A stretch of 64,000 nt of DNA from Pseudorhodoferax sp. Leaf265 (GTDB lineage: Bacteria > Pseudomonadota > Gammaproteobacteria > Burkholderiales > Burkholderiaceae_C). The translations under genes and the position numbers were made by a program. This document shows positions 19,525-31,303 of this stretch, one piece after another (the first letter of the stretch is position 1; each line of letters opens with the position of its first letter). Under the pieces are notes generated by a model, which was not told the DNA's origin, made no database searches, and saw only the letters and a program-made list of their open reading frames with translations. Location of the stretch: positions 257,242 through 321,241 of the forward strand of contig NZ_LMMT01000040.1 in assembly GCF_001422365.1 (NCBI RefSeq), written 5' to 3'.

Positions 19525-21113
19525 TCAAGCCCTCAAGGTCGGCTGTGGCCAGGGCACGGTGCTGCCTGCCGGTGGCGTGGCGGGCCAGTGGCCGGCCAGC
19601 GCGGCGCGCATGGCCGGCACTGTGACGGCCGGGTCCTCGCCGAGCATGCGCACGACGCAGACGCCGTCGGCCCCGGCCCCGGCCGCCGCGCTGATCTGCA
19701 CAGGCGCGAGGACGCCGCCGATGGCCACCACCGGCGTGCCGGCCATCGCGCACCACCAGGCCAGGTTGCCCAGGCCCTGGGGCTGCCAGGGCATGGCCTT
19801 GGTCAGCGTGGGCCAGACCGGGCCGCAGGCGATGTAGGCTGGCGCCAGGCTGCGTGCCCGGGCCAGCTCCCACAGGCTGTGGGAACTGACGCCCAAGGCC
19901 AGGCCGCTGGCACGCAGCGCGGCGCGCTGGTCCGGCTCCAGCGCCAGCAGATCTTCCTGGCCCAGGTGCACGCCGTGCGCGCCATGCCGCGAAGCCAGCT
20001 GCCAGTGGTCGTTGACGAACAGGCGTGCGCCCACCGACCGGCAGGCCGCCGCGGCCTCGGCCACCTGGGCGTGGAGCGCATCCCACCAGGCGGGCGTGGC
20101 GGCCTCGGGCTGCTTGATGCGCAACTGCACACTGCGCACGCCGCTGGCCAGCACCGCCTGCACGCGGGCCGCGCTGTCGACGATGGCGTACAGGCCCAAT
20201 GGCGCCGCGCGGACGGCCGCTGGCGGCGCCCAGGCCGGCTCCGCGCCCCAGCCCATGGTGGGCAGCAGGCCCGGATCGGCATGGAAACCAGCCTGCGCCA
20301 GCACCTGGCCGGGGCCACGCCCGGCCGCATGGCCGTGGCGCAGCGCGTGCGTGGCCGCCATCTTGGCCAGCACCACGGCATCGGCCGCAACGAAGCCATG
20401 CGCCAGCGCCGCCGCGGCGCTGCTGGCGAACGTGCAGCCCGTGGCATGGGTGTTGCCCGTGCCGATGCGCGGCAGCGCGAGCCAGCCGCTGGCCTGCGGG
20501 CTGTCCAGCCAGTCCAGCGCCAGGCCGGCTTCCTCCGGTGCGGCGTCGTCGGGCACGTGCCCGGCATCGGCCGGATCGCCGCCCGTGATGCAGACGGATT
20601 GCACGCCCAGCGCACGCAGGGCGGCGGCGGCTGCAGGCACCTCGTCGCGGCGCAGGCTGGGCCGCCCCAGCAGCCGCGCGGCCTCGCGCCGGTTCGGCGT
20701 GATCAGCGTCGCGCGCGGCAGCAGGTGCGCACGGTAGGCGGCCACCGCTCTGTCGTCGGCGAAGTTGGCACCGCTGCTCGCGCCCAGCACGGGGTCGACC
20801 ACGAGAGGCAGCCCGGGAGCCGCCTCGCGCAGGCGGTCGGCCCAGACGGCCACACTGCGCATCTGGGCGGCGTCCGCGAGCAGCCCGGTCTTGAGCGCCG
20901 CCGGCGGCATGTCGGCCTCCAGCGCGGCCAGTTGCGCGTCCAGCAGCTGCGGGCTGACCGCCTCCACGCGCGTCACGGCCTGCGAGTTCTGCGCCGTGAC
21001 GGCGGCCACCACGCCGCAGTAGTGCGTGTCGGGCCAGGCATCCAGCGCACGCTGGTCGGCGGCGAGGCCAGCGCCGCCGCTGCTGTCGGTGCCGGCGATG
21101 CTCCAGACGCGCT

Positions 21114-21117
<4 letters not shown>
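19525..21117 (-). CDS. thiDE: Bifunctional HMP-P kinase / thiamine-phosphate synthase
   Basis: A 530-residue ThiD-ThiE fusion. The first ~250 residues are a ribokinase-fold HMP/HMP-phosphate kinase: WSIAGTDSSGGAGLAAD, LVVDPVLGASSG and TGNTHATGCTFASS (anion hole and catalytic region). After a linker, residues ~318-530 are thiamine-phosphate synthase: GLYAIVDS, FVNDHWQLA, GVHLGQEDLL, and CGPVWPTLTKA for pyrophosphate binding. The fusion supplies both the pyrimidine diphosphate and its coupling to the thiazole. It starts four bases inside the thiG end, so it is translationally coupled. It is the last gene of the thi operon. Confidence 0.93.
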
Positions 21118-21938
<821 letters not shown>

Positions 21939-21941
21939 GGC

Positions 21942-22157
21942 TCATCCTCCGGTGATGGGTTGGAACAGCACGACGGCATCGCCAGCATGCAGCGCGACGT
22001 CGTGGCGGTGGCCGCGGGCGACGAAGACGCCGTTGACGGCCGTGCCCACGGCCTCGGGCCGGTGGCCGAGCGCGTCGACCAGCGCGGCCAGCGTGCTGCC
22101 CGCGGCCAGCGCATGCGGCTGGCCGTCCAGCACGATGGAGACGGTGTTCGTCGTCAT
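21942..22157 (-). CDS. thiS: Sulfur carrier protein ThiS
   Basis: A 71-residue ubiquitin-fold sulfur carrier whose C-terminal Gly-Gly (LFQPITGG) is thiocarboxylated and donates sulfur to ThiG. The N-terminus MTTNTVSIVLDGQPHALA is typical. It overlaps the thiO stop by four bases. The adenylating enzyme ThiF is not encoded in this operon. Confidence 0.92.
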   Translation of the reverse strand: MTTNTVSIVLDGQPHALAAGSTLAALVDALGHRPEAVGTAVNGVFVARGHRHDVALHAGDAVVLFQPITGG

Positions 22158-23196
22158 CCGGCCGCCCCTTGGCGCAGCAGCGCCAGCGCATCGTCGACAA
22201 GCGCTGGCGCCATGAGCCAGCCGTGGCGGAACAGGCCATTGATGCGCAGCAGCCCTTCTTCGTGCTCGGTGCGCGGCAGGTGGTCCGGCAGCGCCGGCCG
22301 CAGGTGCCGGTCCAGCCGCAGGATTCTTGCCTCGGCCAGCATGGGCAGCACGCTGTGCGCCGCGCTCATGAGCTCCACGGCGCTTTTGAGCGAGGCCGGC
22401 GAGCGGTCCTCGCTCTCGATCTCGGTCGCGCCCAGGAACAGCAGATCGTCGGGACGCGGCACAAGGTAGACACGGTGGCGCGGGTGCACAAGGCGCAGGG
22501 GCCGCGTGAGGCCGTGGCCGGGCGCGTGCAGCCAGACCGTCTCGCCGCGCACGCCGCGGAGCGGCAGGCTCGGCGCGGCGCCGAGCCCGCGCACGTCGAT
22601 GACGCAGTCGAAGTCGGCATGGCCGCCATCGGCAAACTGCAGCCGCCCCGGCAGCGCCTGCGCCACAGGTCGCTGCCAATGCCAGACGACGCCCTCGGCC
22701 GCCGCATGCAGCGCGGCCAGGGTCGCCAGCGGATCGATCTGCGCCTCGCTCGGCAGCAGCCAGGCATGGGCCGGTGGCGGCAGCGCGGGCTCCAGCCGCA
22801 CGAGCGCGGCCGCGTCCAGCGCTTCGGGTGCGGCATGCGTCTCCTCGGCCAGCCGCGCCAGCACGCGCTGCGCGCTGGCCAGGTCGCTGCGGTGCGCCAC
22901 GAGCAGGCTGCCGCGCTCCGCGAAGAATGGCCGCGGCGCGGGCAGCGCCGCGACGATGCCGCGCCACAGCGCAATCGATCGCCAGCCCAGCGCGGCCACG
23001 CGCGCGTCCGCATGGTCGCGCTCGGCCAGCGGACAGAGCATGCCGGCCGCGCTGAACGCGGCCGGGCCCTGCGCGTCGAAGGCCGGCGCAGGGCCGGCCG
23101 CGGCGTCGAACACCTGCACCTGCGCACCCGCGCGCGCCAGCCGCCAGGCCAGCAGCCGGCCCAACAGGCCCGCGCCGGCAATGCCGAAGCGCTTCA

Positions 23197-23197
<1 letters not shown>
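22154..23197 (-). CDS. thiO: Glycine oxidase ThiO (FAD-dependent)
   Basis: A 347-residue DAO-family flavoprotein that oxidises glycine to the dehydroglycine used by ThiG, as in aerobic bacteria. The FAD motif GIAGAGLLGRLLAWRLARAG begins at residue 5. GAAPSLPLRGVRGE and NGLFRHGWLMAPAL are substrate- and flavin-contacting regions typical of ThiO. Its placement between thiC and thiS supports ThiO over other amine oxidases. The ATG overlaps the thiC stop (ATGA). Confidence 0.9.
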
Positions 23198-25247
<2,050 letters not shown>

Positions 25248-25249
25248 CG

Positions 25250-25279
25250 AGTCTAGCGGCGCGGCGCGCCGGGTGTCAA
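25250..25279 (-). promoter_or_regulatory. Promoter of the thiC operon
   Basis: Minus-strand TTGACA (25279-25274), an 18-bp spacer and TAGACT (25255-25250) form a good sigma70 promoter whose start point would fall at about 25243, right at the 5' end of the TPP aptamer. The geometry with the riboswitch makes this credible. It also shows that the 348-bp gap 25048-25395 is fully accounted for by leader and promoters. Confidence 0.75.
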
Positions 25280-25395
25280 TGCGCAGCCGCGCGCCAGCGA
25301 CTTCGCTATCATCGCGGCCTTCGCACCAACGCCATTTGCGCAGCGCTCCGCAAGCGCAGCACCAAACTGCAGCAAGGAATGGCGCATGTTCAGCA

Positions 25396-25472
25396 CTGCC
25401 CGTAGCTCAGTTGGATAGAGCAACAGCCTTCTAAGCTGTGGGTCGGGGGTTCGATCCCCTCCGGGCAGGCCA
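25396..25472 (+). tRNA. tRNA-Arg (anticodon TCT)
   Basis: A complete cloverleaf can be folded: acceptor CTGCCCG pairs with CGGGCAG, D arm GCTC/GAGC, anticodon arm ACAGC/GCTGT with loop CTTCTAA giving anticodon TCT at 25430-25432, and T arm GGGGG/CCCTC with loop TTCGATC. The 3' CCA is encoded (25470-25472). TCT reads the rare arginine codons AGA/AGG. Confidence 0.97.
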
Positions 25473-25620
25473 CCAGACAGGCCTTTTCAACATGCACTTG
25501 CAAGGTTTCCGGCGAGGCGCCGGACGGGTGTCTGGCGCGGCCCGCACACGGATGCGACACCGCGTCGGCATGCCCTCGGCGTTCGAAGGCGGCCACCGCA
25601 CGCGCCAAGGCGGACCGGGG

Positions 25621-27192
25621 ATGCAGCGGCTGCGCACCTGGCTGCTGGCCCTGTGCACGCTGCTGTGCATGGGCACCGCCCCGGCGGCGACGCTGCGCGT
25701 GGCTTCGGCCTTCGACCCGCAGACCATGGACCCGCATGCGCTGGCGCTGCTGTACCACGCACGCGTGAGCACCCAGATCTACGACGCGCTGGTCCACCGC
25801 GACGCGCGCTACCGGCTGGAGCCGGCGCTGGCGTTGTCCTGGCGGGCCGCCGCAGCCACACGCTGGCAGTTCCGGCTGCGGCCCGGTGTGCGCTTCCACG
25901 ACGGCAGCGCGTTCACGGCCGTCGACGCCAAGTTCTCGCTCGAACGTGCCATGGCACCGCCTTCGCTGCGCAGCTTCCAGTTGCGCGGCGTGCGCGCCGT
26001 GCGCGTGCTGGACCCGCTCGCCATCGAGATCGAACTGGACGCGCCCGACGCCTTGCTGCCAGAGAAGCTGTTCGGCGTGGCCATGATGAACAAGGCCTGG
26101 AGCGAGCAGCACGGCGTGACGACGGCGCAGGACTTCAACGCCAGGCAGGAGACCTTCGCCACCCGCAACACCAACGGCACCGGCCCGTTCCGGCTGCTGC
26201 GCTACGAGCCCGATGCCCGCACGACGCTGGAGCGCTTCGACGGCTACTGGGGCTGGCAGGACAGCCGCAGCGGCAACGTGCAGCAGGCGCAGTTCGTGGT
26301 GATCAAGTCCGACGCCACGCGGCTGGCGGCGCTGACCTCGGGCGAGGTCGACGCCGTGCTGGACCCGCCTTACCAGGACATTGCGCGGCTCAGGAACGAC
26401 GCGCGTCTGACTGTGCTCAGCATCGCCGACCTGGGCCAGCAGTACCTGGCCTTCGACCAGGCGCGTGACGAGCTGCAGGACAGCGACGTCCAGGGCCGCA
26501 ACCCCTTCAAGGACCTGCGCGTGCGCCAGGCCGTCTACCACGCGCTGAACGTGCCGCTGATCGTCGACAAGGTGCTGCGCGGCCAGGCCCAGGCCACCGG
26601 CGCCTTCCTGTCGCCGCTGCTGGACGGCGTGCCGGCCGAACTGGACCGGCGCCTGCCCTACGACCCGGCGCTGGCGCGACAGCGGCTGGCCGAGGCCGGC
26701 TACCCCGATGGCTTCGCCGTCACGCTGGACTGCGTCAACGTGGCCTGGCGCGAGAACGTCTGCCAAGCCATGGCGGCGATGCTCACGCAGGTGGGCATCC
26801 GCACCCGGCTGCGCAGCAGCGTCTCGACCGTCTTCTTCCCCAAGTTGAGCCAGGGCCAGGCCAGCTTCATGGAGTTCGGCTGGACGCCCGGCATGGACCC
26901 CTACCTGTCGCTGAACGCCCTGCTGCGCAGCCACGACCCGAGCGGCCTGGGCAGCTTCAACGCCGGCCGCTACAGCAACCCGAAGCTCGATGCGCTGATC
27001 GACCAGATCCGCGTCGAACCCGACCCGGAGCACCGCCGCACGCTCGTGGCCACCGCGTTGCGGCTGGTGCACGAGGAACTGCCGCTGGTGCCGCTCTACC
27101 GGCGCACGCTGAACTGGGCGCTGGCCAGGAAGGTGCATGCGGTGCAGTGGCCCAGCGACATGGTCGAGCTGCGCTGGGTCCGGCTGCGCTGA
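25621..27192 (+). CDS. ABC transporter substrate-binding protein, peptide/nickel family (family 5)
   Basis: A 523-residue periplasmic binding protein of the oligopeptide/dipeptide family. The signal peptide MQRLRTWLLALCTLL...PAAA is cleaved near residue 22. LRVASAFDPQTMDPHA is the usual mature start, and WQFRLRPGVRFHDGSAFTA is the family signature. The C-terminal domain includes GFAVTLDC and PLYRRTLNWA. The start at 25621 was chosen to place the signal peptide at the N-terminus; the frame remains open upstream into the tRNA. No permease or ATPase gene adjoins it, so it is an orphan binding protein; the ligand is unknown. Confidence 0.88.
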   Translation: MQRLRTWLLALCTLLCMGTAPAATLRVASAFDPQTMDPHALALLYHARVSTQIYDALVHRDARYRLEPALALSWRAAAATRWQFRLRPGVRFHDGSAFTAVDAKFSLERAMAPPSLRSFQLRGVRAVRVLDPLAIEIELDAPDALLPEKLFGVAMMNKAWSEQHGVTTAQDFNARQETFATRNTNGTGPFRLLRYEPDARTTLERFDGYWGWQDSRSGNVQQAQFVVIKSDATRLAALTSGEVDAVLDPPYQDIARLRNDARLTVLSIADLGQQYLAFDQARDELQDSDVQGRNPFKDLRVRQAVYHALNVPLIVDKVLRGQAQATGAFLSPLLDGVPAELDRRLPYDPALARQRLAEAGYPDGFAVTLDCVNVAWRENVCQAMAAMLTQVGIRTRLRSSVSTVFFPKLSQGQASFMEFGWTPGMDPYLSLNALLRSHDPSGLGSFNAGRYSNPKLDALIDQIRVEPDPEHRRTLVATALRLVHEELPLVPLYRRTLNWALARKVHAVQWPSDMVELRWVRLR

Positions 27193-27299
27193 AGACGGTC
27201 CTGCGGACGGCATGCCTCGCCCAACGGTGGCATCCGGGCGACCGCAGGCGGCCCCGGCCCGGACGACCCGGCGCGCCGGCACCTACATTCACTGGCCAC

Positions 27300-27617
27300 A
27301 TGCAGAGTCCCGACATCCGCGCCCGCCTTGAACATTGTCAAAGCCTGCTCGGCACCATCGCCGTGCCAGCCGAACTGGACGACCTGGCGTCCGACCTGAT
27401 CGCCCACCTGCTCCAGTTGCACGACGCGAACCGCCTGACGCCGGCCTTCCTGCTGCTGGGAATGAAGGCGTTCGAGGAGGTCGAGGCCCTGGCGCCTGTG
27501 CTGGCGCCGCTGGCCGAGATCGCCAGCGCCCAGGCCCAGGCCGAGGGACACAGGGAACCCAAGGAATTTTCAGGACGTCCCTGGGTCGTCTCCCGGTACG
27601 ACCCCTTGCAGGCCTGA
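27300..27617 (+). CDS. Hypothetical protein, small helical
   Basis: A 105-residue, mainly helical, Leu/Ala-rich protein beginning MQSPDIRARLEHCQSLL with a conserved-looking end EFSGRPWVVSRYDPL. There is no signal peptide or membrane helix, and I recognise no domain. The ribosome site is weak. It ends 37 bp from a convergent hypothetical gene. It is supported mainly by an uninterrupted frame and a protein-like composition. Confidence 0.5.
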   Translation: MQSPDIRARLEHCQSLLGTIAVPAELDDLASDLIAHLLQLHDANRLTPAFLLLGMKAFEEVEALAPVLAPLAEIASAQAQAEGHREPKEFSGRPWVVSRYDPLQA

Positions 27618-27654
27618 AGCCGCGTCGCCCAGCGCGGCACCCGCGCAGCCCAGG

Positions 27655-28014
27655 CTAGCGCCCGAGCCTGGAGCCACCGCGCAACGCCGGCTTGCGCAGC
27701 TTGGACGGATCGCTGTCGCTGGGCCGGGCACGGCGCCAGCGCATGGGCTCGCCGTCGTGGCCGCGCAGTGCCAGCAGGTCGTCGCTGCGCGCCAGCACAT
27801 CCTTCCCGTCGGGCGACCACAGCGCAAATTCGGGCAGGTCGGCCGTGAACGCGATCAACGGCGTGCGCGAGGTGATCACCCACCAGCCCGAGGCCTGTCC
27901 CGGCGGCAGTGGCACCTGCGCCTGGTAGCGACGCAGCACGTGCACCAGCACACCCACATTGGCTTCGTGGCTGCTGCGGGCGATGACCGCCATGATTCCG
28001 GGCGCGATGTCCAT
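27655..28014 (-). CDS. Hypothetical protein of unknown family
   Basis: A 119-residue protein beginning MDIAPGIMAVIARSSHEANV. It contains SGWWVITSRTPLIAF and FALWSPDGKDVLARSDDLLALRG, giving mixed alpha/beta character, and a basic C-terminus (SKLRKPALRGGSRLGR). It is probably cytoplasmic. I do not recognise it. An upstream extension in the same frame to 28182 is possible but looks less protein-like, so the start is uncertain. Confidence 0.5.
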   Translation of the reverse strand: MDIAPGIMAVIARSSHEANVGVLVHVLRRYQAQVPLPPGQASGWWVITSRTPLIAFTADLPEFALWSPDGKDVLARSDDLLALRGHDGEPMRWRRARPSDSDPSKLRKPALRGGSRLGR

Positions 28015-28300
28015 GGGCGCGCAGTATCTGGTTGCACCTTCCGAACGAAAGCCAACTATTCCACGGACATATCTGCGCATTGCGAAGAGCAGGCGAATCC
28101 GTGAACAGGTGGCGCCGTTCGCCGGACGAATGGCGCTCGCCCACCCCAACGCCAGGGGTCGGCGCGGAATCACCCCACTCACTTGCTACATTTTTTGTGC
28201 GATAACATGCCAACCAGCGCGCGCTGATTGAGCGAATCCGACCTCGGCGGCCATCTTCTACGCCCTCGGCCGTTGGTGCCTCCCTTGCGCAGCACTGGAC

Positions 28301-29902
28301 ATGTCCACCCCACCAGGCGTTCAGCCACCGTCGCAAGTCCACGCGGGCCCGCCATCGGGCTTCAGCGACCTTGCCCCCCTGGGCCGGCCACCGGACGCCC
28401 CTGCGCCGGCACGCGACCCGATCCGGCGTGCGCGCTGGATGGTGGTCTTCGTCTGCCTGGCACTGCTGGCCACCAACGTCTGGCTCATCATCGATGCGCG
28501 CGCCCACGCCATCGCCCAGGCGCAACTGGCCAGCACCAACCTCGCGCGCGCCGTGACGGAGCGCATGGAAGCGGCGGTCTCCGAGGCCGACCACATCCTG
28601 GACGGCCTGGTCTACGAGCTCGAGCGCACGGACCTCTCTGCGACCGCGCTAGAGCCCATGCAGCCGCTGCTCGTCAACCACGTGGCGCGCACGGAGCAAC
28701 TCAAGGGCTTGTTCGTCTACAACGCGCGGGGCGGCTGGGTCGCCACATCGGTGCCGCAATGGGATCCGGGCTGGAGCAACGCCGACCGCGCCTACTTCAT
28801 CCACCACCGGGACAACCCGAGCGCGTCGACGCTGATCAGCCCGCCGATCCTGAGCCGCTCGTCCGGCGAGTGGATCGTGCCGGTCTCGCGCCGGCTCAAC
28901 GGCATCGACGGCGAATTCGCCGGCGTGGCGCTGGCCACGCTGAGCGTGCCGCATCTGCGCAGTGTGCTGGAGCGCTTCGACGTGGGCGAAGGCGCGATCC
29001 TGCTCACCGCGGCGGGCCGCATGGTGGCGCGCAACCCCTCCATCGATGCCGACATCGGCAAGCCGCTCCCGCCCTCGGACGTGACCACCTTCCTGGCGAC
29101 GCACCGCTCCGGCACGGTCGATGCGCGCTCGCCGCTGGACGGCGTGGTGCGGCTCATCAGCTTCGAACATGCACGCAACTACCCCCTGCAGGTCACGGTG
29201 GCAGCCAGCAAGAGCCAGGTGCTGGCCAACTGGCGCATCAACTCGGCGCTGCAGACGGTCTGGGTCGCGTTCCTGTGCCTGCTGCTGCAGCGCGCCGGCG
29301 CCTACACGCGCCGCACCATGGAACAACGCCTGCGGGCCGAGGCCGGCCTGCGCGATGCACGCGATGCACTGACCCAGGCCAACGAGCAGTTGGCGGCCCT
29401 GGCCCGCATCGACGATCTGACCCGATTGCCCAACCGGCGCTATTTCGACCGGCGCTTCGCGCGCGTGTTCCGCCAGGCCCAGCGCGACGGCAGCCCGCTG
29501 GCCGTGGTCATGGTGGACGTGGACGACTTCAAGAAGTACAACGACCACTACGGCCATGTGGAGGGCGACGAATGCCTGCGCCGCGTGGCCGCGGCGCTGC
29601 GCGCCACCGTGCAGCGGCCCGAGGACTTCGTCGCGCGCTACGGTGGCGAGGAGATGGTGCTGCTGCTGCCGCAGACCGATCAGCTGGGCGCCACCATGGT
29701 GGCCGAAGCGGCGCGCATGGCGGTGGCCGCCATGGACATTCCGCACGCGGCCGTGGTGGCCGGCAAGGTCACCATCAGCCTGGGGGTGGCCGCCATGGTG
29801 CCCGGCCAGCAGGACACCGAGCCGGCCTTGCTCAAGGCCGCCGATGCCGCACTCTACGAGGCCAAGCGCAAGGGCCGCAACCAGGTCGCCATCAGCGGCT
29901 GA
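28301..29902 (+). CDS. Membrane-anchored diguanylate cyclase (GGDEF)
   Basis: A 533-residue enzyme making cyclic di-GMP. The cytoplasmic N-terminus is Pro-rich, followed by a membrane helix (about 48-66, MVVFVCLALLATNVWLII). A periplasmic PDC/dCache-like sensor (about 70-300) and a second helix near 310-325 follow. The C-terminal GGDEF domain (about 365-530) has the active-site motif RYGGEEMVL (GGEE variant, competent) and DDLTRLPNRRYFD. No RxxD inhibitory site sits five residues before it, so product inhibition may be absent. It overlaps the convergent HglS-like gene by 11 bp at the 3' end. The 286-bp upstream gap is AT-richer and holds no gene; its promoter could not be assigned. Confidence 0.92.
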   Translation: MSTPPGVQPPSQVHAGPPSGFSDLAPLGRPPDAPAPARDPIRRARWMVVFVCLALLATNVWLIIDARAHAIAQAQLASTNLARAVTERMEAAVSEADHILDGLVYELERTDLSATALEPMQPLLVNHVARTEQLKGLFVYNARGGWVATSVPQWDPGWSNADRAYFIHHRDNPSASTLISPPILSRSSGEWIVPVSRRLNGIDGEFAGVALATLSVPHLRSVLERFDVGEGAILLTAAGRMVARNPSIDADIGKPLPPSDVTTFLATHRSGTVDARSPLDGVVRLISFEHARNYPLQVTVAASKSQVLANWRINSALQTVWVAFLCLLLQRAGAYTRRTMEQRLRAEAGLRDARDALTQANEQLAALARIDDLTRLPNRRYFDRRFARVFRQAQRDGSPLAVVMVDVDDFKKYNDHYGHVEGDECLRRVAAALRATVQRPEDFVARYGGEEMVLLLPQTDQLGATMVAEAARMAVAAMDIPHAAVVAGKVTISLGVAAMVPGQQDTEPALLKAADAALYEAKRKGRNQVAISG

Positions 29903-31274
29903 GCACGGCCTGGTATTGCGCGCGCACGGCGTCGATCGAGGCCTGTTGACTCTGTTCGTACAGCGCGATCTCATCGGCCACCGGCGCACCCAGCGCGGCC
30001 TCGAAGGCCTCCTGGGCGGCGTTGGCGGCGTAGCTCTTCTGCTCGGCCCCGCCCAGGTTGGACTGGAAGATGCCGGCCGCGCTGACGGGCAGGAAGTCCT
30101 CGTAGACGATGGGGCTGGCCGCCACCAGGCGCTGCGCGCGCAGCGCCTGCAGGTCGAACGCGGCGCCACTCGCGGCCACGCGGGCCAGGCCGTCGGCATC
30201 CAGCACGCGCCAGCGGAAGAAGGCCAGGCCACGTTCCAGCAGCTCGTCCAGGTCGTCGGGGAACTGCTGGAATGCGGCGGCCAGGCGCTCGCCGTAGTCG
30301 GCCGAGGCGCTGCCCGCGCCCTGCATCGAGCGCACGCCGGCCAGCAGCTGGTCGTACAGCGCGCGGCCGGCGCGCGTGAGCGCCATGCCGCGCTGCTCGA
30401 TCTCGCCGAAGCGCGCGGTGTGCGAGCCGTCGGCGCCGTCCTCGGCGAAGACGATGGGCTCTTCCAGCGCCTTGAAGCTGGTCTGGCGCAACAAGATGGC
30501 GTGCTTGCGCCGCGGCGGGCCTTCCACCACCTCCTTGGCGGCGATGCCCCGGCGCGGCATCTCGGCCTGGGCCGCGTCGATGTCCAGCGTGCGCGGCGTC
30601 AGGTGGTTGATGTGCGGACCCTTGAACGAGACCACGTCGGCCACCAGACGGTGGGCGCCGTGCAGCTGGCGGTAGGTCGCATGGGGCACGGTGGCCTCGC
30701 TGTGCCAGCGGAAGGTCTGCGTCACCTCCTGGACGAACTCTGCGGCCTGGGCCTCGGTCAGACCGCCGGCTTCCTCGGCCAGCGCAGTCAGTTCGAGCGC
30801 GCGCGGCGTGAAGATGGCGCGCCGGGCCAGGATGGCCTCGGCCTGCGCGCGCAGCGCCGCATCGGCGATCAGCTCCAGCCGCAGCAGCGAGGTGAACACA
30901 CGGAAGGGGTTGCTGCGCAGGGCGTCGTCGCTGACCGGGCGGAATGCCGTGGCATGCACGGGCACGCCGGCCACCGAGAGGTCGTAGTAGCCGACCGGGA
31001 ACATGCCCATGACACGGAAGATGCGCCGCATGTCGGCCAGTTCCCGGGCCGTGCCCAGGCGGATCGCGCCGTGGTGCTCCACGTCCAGGCGGCGCAGCTC
31101 GTCGGCGGCTTCCAGCGCGCCGCGCAGGGCGGCGTCCTGCGCGAGCGTCGTGCGATTGATGTCCGCCACCAGGTCGAGCAAGGTGCCGTACTGCGGCACC
31201 TCGGTCTTGTACATGGCCGACATGGACCGGGAGAACTGGTCGCGGATCTGGTCCGCATGGGCAAACGTTGGCAT
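29892..31274 (-). CDS. 2-oxoadipate dioxygenase/decarboxylase-like protein (HglS/YdcJ family)
   Basis: A 460-residue protein of the former DUF1338 family. Its characterised member HglS converts 2-oxoadipate to D-2-hydroxyglutarate with iron and oxygen in lysine catabolism. The likely metal ligands are visible: His68 in DVEHHGAIRLG (with Arg72 four residues on), His224 in HINHLTPRTLD, and a Glu at 291 or 293 in RFGEIEQRG. Cytoplasmic, no signal. It follows the FAD oxidase by 29 bp on the same strand. The ATG 31274 has a pyrimidine-rich upstream without a Shine-Dalgarno. The family is clear; the substrate rests on homology and on the neighbour that could oxidise the product. Confidence 0.85.
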   Translation of the reverse strand: MPTFAHADQIRDQFSRSMSAMYKTEVPQYGTLLDLVADINRTTLAQDAALRGALEAADELRRLDVEHHGAIRLGTARELADMRRIFRVMGMFPVGYYDLSVAGVPVHATAFRPVSDDALRSNPFRVFTSLLRLELIADAALRAQAEAILARRAIFTPRALELTALAEEAGGLTEAQAAEFVQEVTQTFRWHSEATVPHATYRQLHGAHRLVADVVSFKGPHINHLTPRTLDIDAAQAEMPRRGIAAKEVVEGPPRRKHAILLRQTSFKALEEPIVFAEDGADGSHTARFGEIEQRGMALTRAGRALYDQLLAGVRSMQGAGSASADYGERLAAAFQQFPDDLDELLERGLAFFRWRVLDADGLARVAASGAAFDLQALRAQRLVAASPIVYEDFLPVSAAGIFQSNLGGAEQKSYAANAAQEAFEAALGAPVADEIALYEQSQQASIDAVRAQYQAVLSR

Positions 31275-31303
31275 GAAGAGGGAAAGAGAAGAGTGGGAAG
31301 GGC

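Noticed and set aside
28181-28210. TTGCTA and GATAAC as a promoter for the diguanylate cyclase
   Set aside because: The spacing is only about 12 bp, too short for a sigma70 promoter.
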